A stretch of 64,000 nucleotides of DNA from Planctomycetaceae bacterium. Lineage in GTDB: Bacteria; Planctomycetota; Planctomycetia; Pirellulales; Pirellulaceae. Positions 62,461 through 64,000 of this stretch are shown in pieces. The position numbers and the translations under genes were made by a program. The DNA lies in the NCBI GenBank assembly GCA_020638975.1, contig JACKHN010000003.1, forward strand, positions 399,520 through 463,519, in the 5' to 3' direction. Every line of letters starts with the position of its first letter. Position 1 is the stretch's first letter. The notes beneath the pieces are model-generated. The model did not search any database. It worked only from the letters and a program-made list of their open reading frames with translations, and was not told the DNA's origin.

Positions 62461-62514
62461 CGACCGGGAGTGCGTCGACCGTTTAAGAACTCTGAAGACA
62501 AGGAAAACTTGAAA

Positions 62515-63195
62515 ATGCATTGCGTGAGAACTCGAGGATATCGACATCAACTAAAGCGTAGCACAAGCTTGTTGGTAAGTTGTTTCTTAATCACAAGCGT
62601 CGCTGCGTGCGCGCGATCCCAGGAATCGTCTCAAGAATACGTTGAAGGCATCCGTATTGAAGTTGCTGAACACATATCACATGTGCGTGCATTAATTCAA
62701 CGACTTGCTTCGGCAACTCCGGGATTCGCCGGTAATTCCGAACGATACGCAATCATCAGAGCGTTGGCATTATATCGTTCTGTCGAGGCTTCCGACGCAC
62801 TAGTCGAATTGCTGACTTTTCAAATGTGCGAGGCGGGGGTCGGTGAACGTTATCCCTTGGAACTTCACCCGGCAGCCGATGCGATTGCGCAGATTGGCCT
62901 ACCGGCGTATCACGCGATTTTTCGTCGCCTAGGCCACGACGCGACGAATGACGAGCTTAAACTTATCGCTTATGTACTTAGTTGGCATGACGGGAGATTG
63001 GAGAAGGAAACTGGTCAATTCGTCCTTCAAAGACATCGGTCCCAATCGCATGCCGCTTCTGAGCTATGTCAGAATCTCGACAAGATAGCGGAAATCATCG
63101 GCTCCGTAGACTTCGGCAAGATGTCGGACTGGCCAGGGCACAAGTCTCTGTCAGGCAAGCTTCCCGATAGTGTCCCTTCAGAGTTAATTAAGTGA
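62515..63195 (+). CDS. Probable lipoprotein with HEAT-like helical repeats
   Basis: The ATG at 62515 is preferred over the GTG at 62470; AAGGA lies 10 nt upstream. The N-terminus (LKRSTSLLVSCFLITSVAAC) ends in a lipobox-like VAAC, so a lipid anchor at Cys32 is likely. The remaining 190 residues are helical: RALALYRSVEASDALVELLT and AADAIAQIGLPAYHAIFRRL resemble HEAT repeats. No enzyme motif is visible. It follows the exported dockerin-like protein by 54 bp in the same direction and may be co-expressed with it. Confidence 0.7.
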   Translation: MHCVRTRGYRHQLKRSTSLLVSCFLITSVAACARSQESSQEYVEGIRIEVAEHISHVRALIQRLASATPGFAGNSERYAIIRALALYRSVEASDALVELLTFQMCEAGVGERYPLELHPAADAIAQIGLPAYHAIFRRLGHDATNDELKLIAYVLSWHDGRLEKETGQFVLQRHRSQSHAASELCQNLDKIAEIIGSVDFGKMSDWPGHKSLSGKLPDSVPSELIK

Positions 63196-63677
63196 TCAGA
63201 AAAAGGTCATAAGTTCAAATACCTGAGTCCCAGCTTTTAATGATTTTTGGAGTTTCGGACAATGCGATTCGGTCAGAACGCGTTTACGCATAAGTCAACC
63301 GTTAGCTTAAGGGATAAGTCTAACTGGTTTATTGTATCGCTCGATTGGCCGCCCTGTGATTGGACGAATACATGAGACGACAAATGAAAAAGCTGCAGAC
63401 AGGCAACTGCGGTCGAACTCGTTCATTTTCTTGTCCAACGTAGGTGAGTCATAGAAAAACGATCGCGTCAGTTACCTGCGACCCATTATTACTGTCGGTT
63501 GGGTAGCACTGACTAGCTTGATCATTCGGTGTGCCACTGGCTCTGCCAGTGCATCAATTCGGTAGGAACTCTCACGATGATTAGCGACCGCGACTCACCT
63601 CGTTTGAAATCCAAGCCACTTGCAAAGCCAATGGCACACGAAAACATCCGTCAAGACAACCTTTGGATACTTACTCC
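63196..63677. other. Intergenic region before the DUF1559 prepilin
   Basis: This 482-bp gap has low coding potential and is relatively AT-rich at its start. The only structure seen is a short palindrome at 63535-63551 (CACTGGC, TCT, GCCAGTG). A promoter for the downstream gene is expected but no clear boxes were identified. Confidence 0.5.
63535..63551. repeat. Short palindrome, TGCCACTGGCTCTGCCAGTG type
   Basis: Arms CACTGGC and GCCAGTG flank TCT. Its CTC/TCT-containing loop resembles the first hairpin of the double-hairpin repeats, but only a single hairpin is present. Confidence 0.5.
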
Positions 63678-64000
63678 ATGAGAAACCTTCTTCGCCCCAA
63701 AGGCTTCACGCTCGTCGAACTGCTCGTTGTGATTGCCATTATTGGCATCTTGGTGGCGTTACTGCTGCCCGCTGTTCAAGCGGCGCGCGAGGCGGCTCGT
63801 CGGATGCAGTGTAGTAATCATTTGAAGCAGCTGACGCTGGCCTGCCATAACTATCACGATACCTACAAAACTTTTCCGCCCGCATTTCTCTGGAAACACA
63901 ATGCCACGCCGAATACCGTCGGCAACACGCGACTGGCGATGGCCAAGTGGAGTTGGGGGGCGTTGGTGCAACGCTTTATTGAAGGTGGCAGCACCGCAGA
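63678..64000 (+). CDS. DUF1559-type prepilin, 5' part only (runs off right edge)
   Basis: The reading frame from ATG 63678 stays open to the window end, about 107 residues. The start MRNLLRPKGFTLVELLVVIA carries the type IV prepilin cleavage site and methylated Phe. It is followed by IIGILVALLLPAVQAAREAA and RRMQCSNHLKQLTLACHNYH, and this is diagnostic of the DUF1559 (SBP_bac_10) family expanded in planctomycetes. The C-terminal DUF1559 region should lie beyond the edge. Role is unknown; surface or secreted pseudopilin is likely. Confidence 0.95.
   Translation, partial: MRNLLRPKGFTLVELLVVIAIIGILVALLLPAVQAAREAARRMQCSNHLKQLTLACHNYHDTYKTFPPAFLWKHNATPNTVGNTRLAMAKWSWGALVQRFIEGGSTA

Overview
The window reads as chromosomal DNA of a planctomycete, most likely of the Pirellulales. 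The inference rests on gene families typical of that phylum: DUF1501 and PSD1/DUF1549-DUF1553 pairs, a DUF1559 prepilin, Tat-exported Gfo/Idh/MocA and TIM-barrel proteins, giant PQQ-propeller fusion proteins, an LEPR-type exported protein with dockerin-like repeats, and decayed sulfatases. No rRNA, tRNA, prophage or CRISPR was found. One RNA gene, the RNase P RNA (rnpB), is clear at about 13.3-13.7 kb.

Layout. 0-5 kb: the 5' part of a PSD1 protein leaving the left edge (minus), a secreted-side TadG/VWA protein with a His-Val-Pro repeat, an FGE-like protein without the catalytic cysteines, and a decayed gene. 5-13 kb (minus): an NlpC/P60-like protein, a sulfatase pseudogene broken by a small transposable element, an esterase/FAD-oxidoreductase pair, a second sulfatase remnant and a GH71/99-like hydrolase. 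13-15.6 kb: rnpB, a ribbon-helix-helix protein and a Tat-exported sugar isomerase-like protein. 15.8-22 kb (plus): flavin reductase, hflX, a short-chain dehydrogenase, a tripartite tricarboxylate transporter with fused TctC-TctB, TctA, and csrA. 22-29 kb (minus): ftsQ-like, murB, CYTH, parvulin-type isomerase and mfd. 29.7-40.6 kb (minus): HEAT-repeat protein, Gfo/Idh/MocA oxidoreductase, DUF1501, PSD1, membrane protein, YceI and phosphofructokinase. 41-43 kb: a group II intron with its reverse transcriptase. 43-49 kb (minus): a methyltransferase-PQQ-LamG fusion, mtaB and clpS. 49-52.4 kb (plus): M20 peptidase, serS and a toxin-antitoxin pair. 52.4-56.7 kb (minus): an enolase-superfamily enzyme and a second PQQ protein. 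56.9-64 kb (plus): pseudopilin, membrane protein, SelA-like PLP enzyme, a large exported protein with dockerin-like repeats and a Pro-Thr linker, a lipoprotein, and a DUF1559 prepilin leaving the right edge.

How the genes relate. Housekeeping blocks (mfd operon, murB-ftsQ, serS, mtaB, clpS, hflX, csrA, rnpB) alternate with blocks of secreted or periplasmic proteins that in planctomycetes are usually linked to polysaccharide use and cell-surface functions.

The most unusual signal lies between the genes. One family of short non-autonomous elements (three copies at 11.0, 15.7 and 29.4 kb) has 18-bp terminal inverted repeats and 8-bp target duplications, one perfect. A second small element with a 7-bp duplication interrupts a sulfatase gene, and a relative lies over the apparent 5' end of the GH71/99-like gene. 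At least four further intergenic palindromes share one double-hairpin design (ends GTA[C/G]GAC, two hairpins with complementary loops) while their stem sequences differ. This points to a structure-conserved repeat superfamily. All assignments are by eye from sequence and motif recognition; no database search was run.
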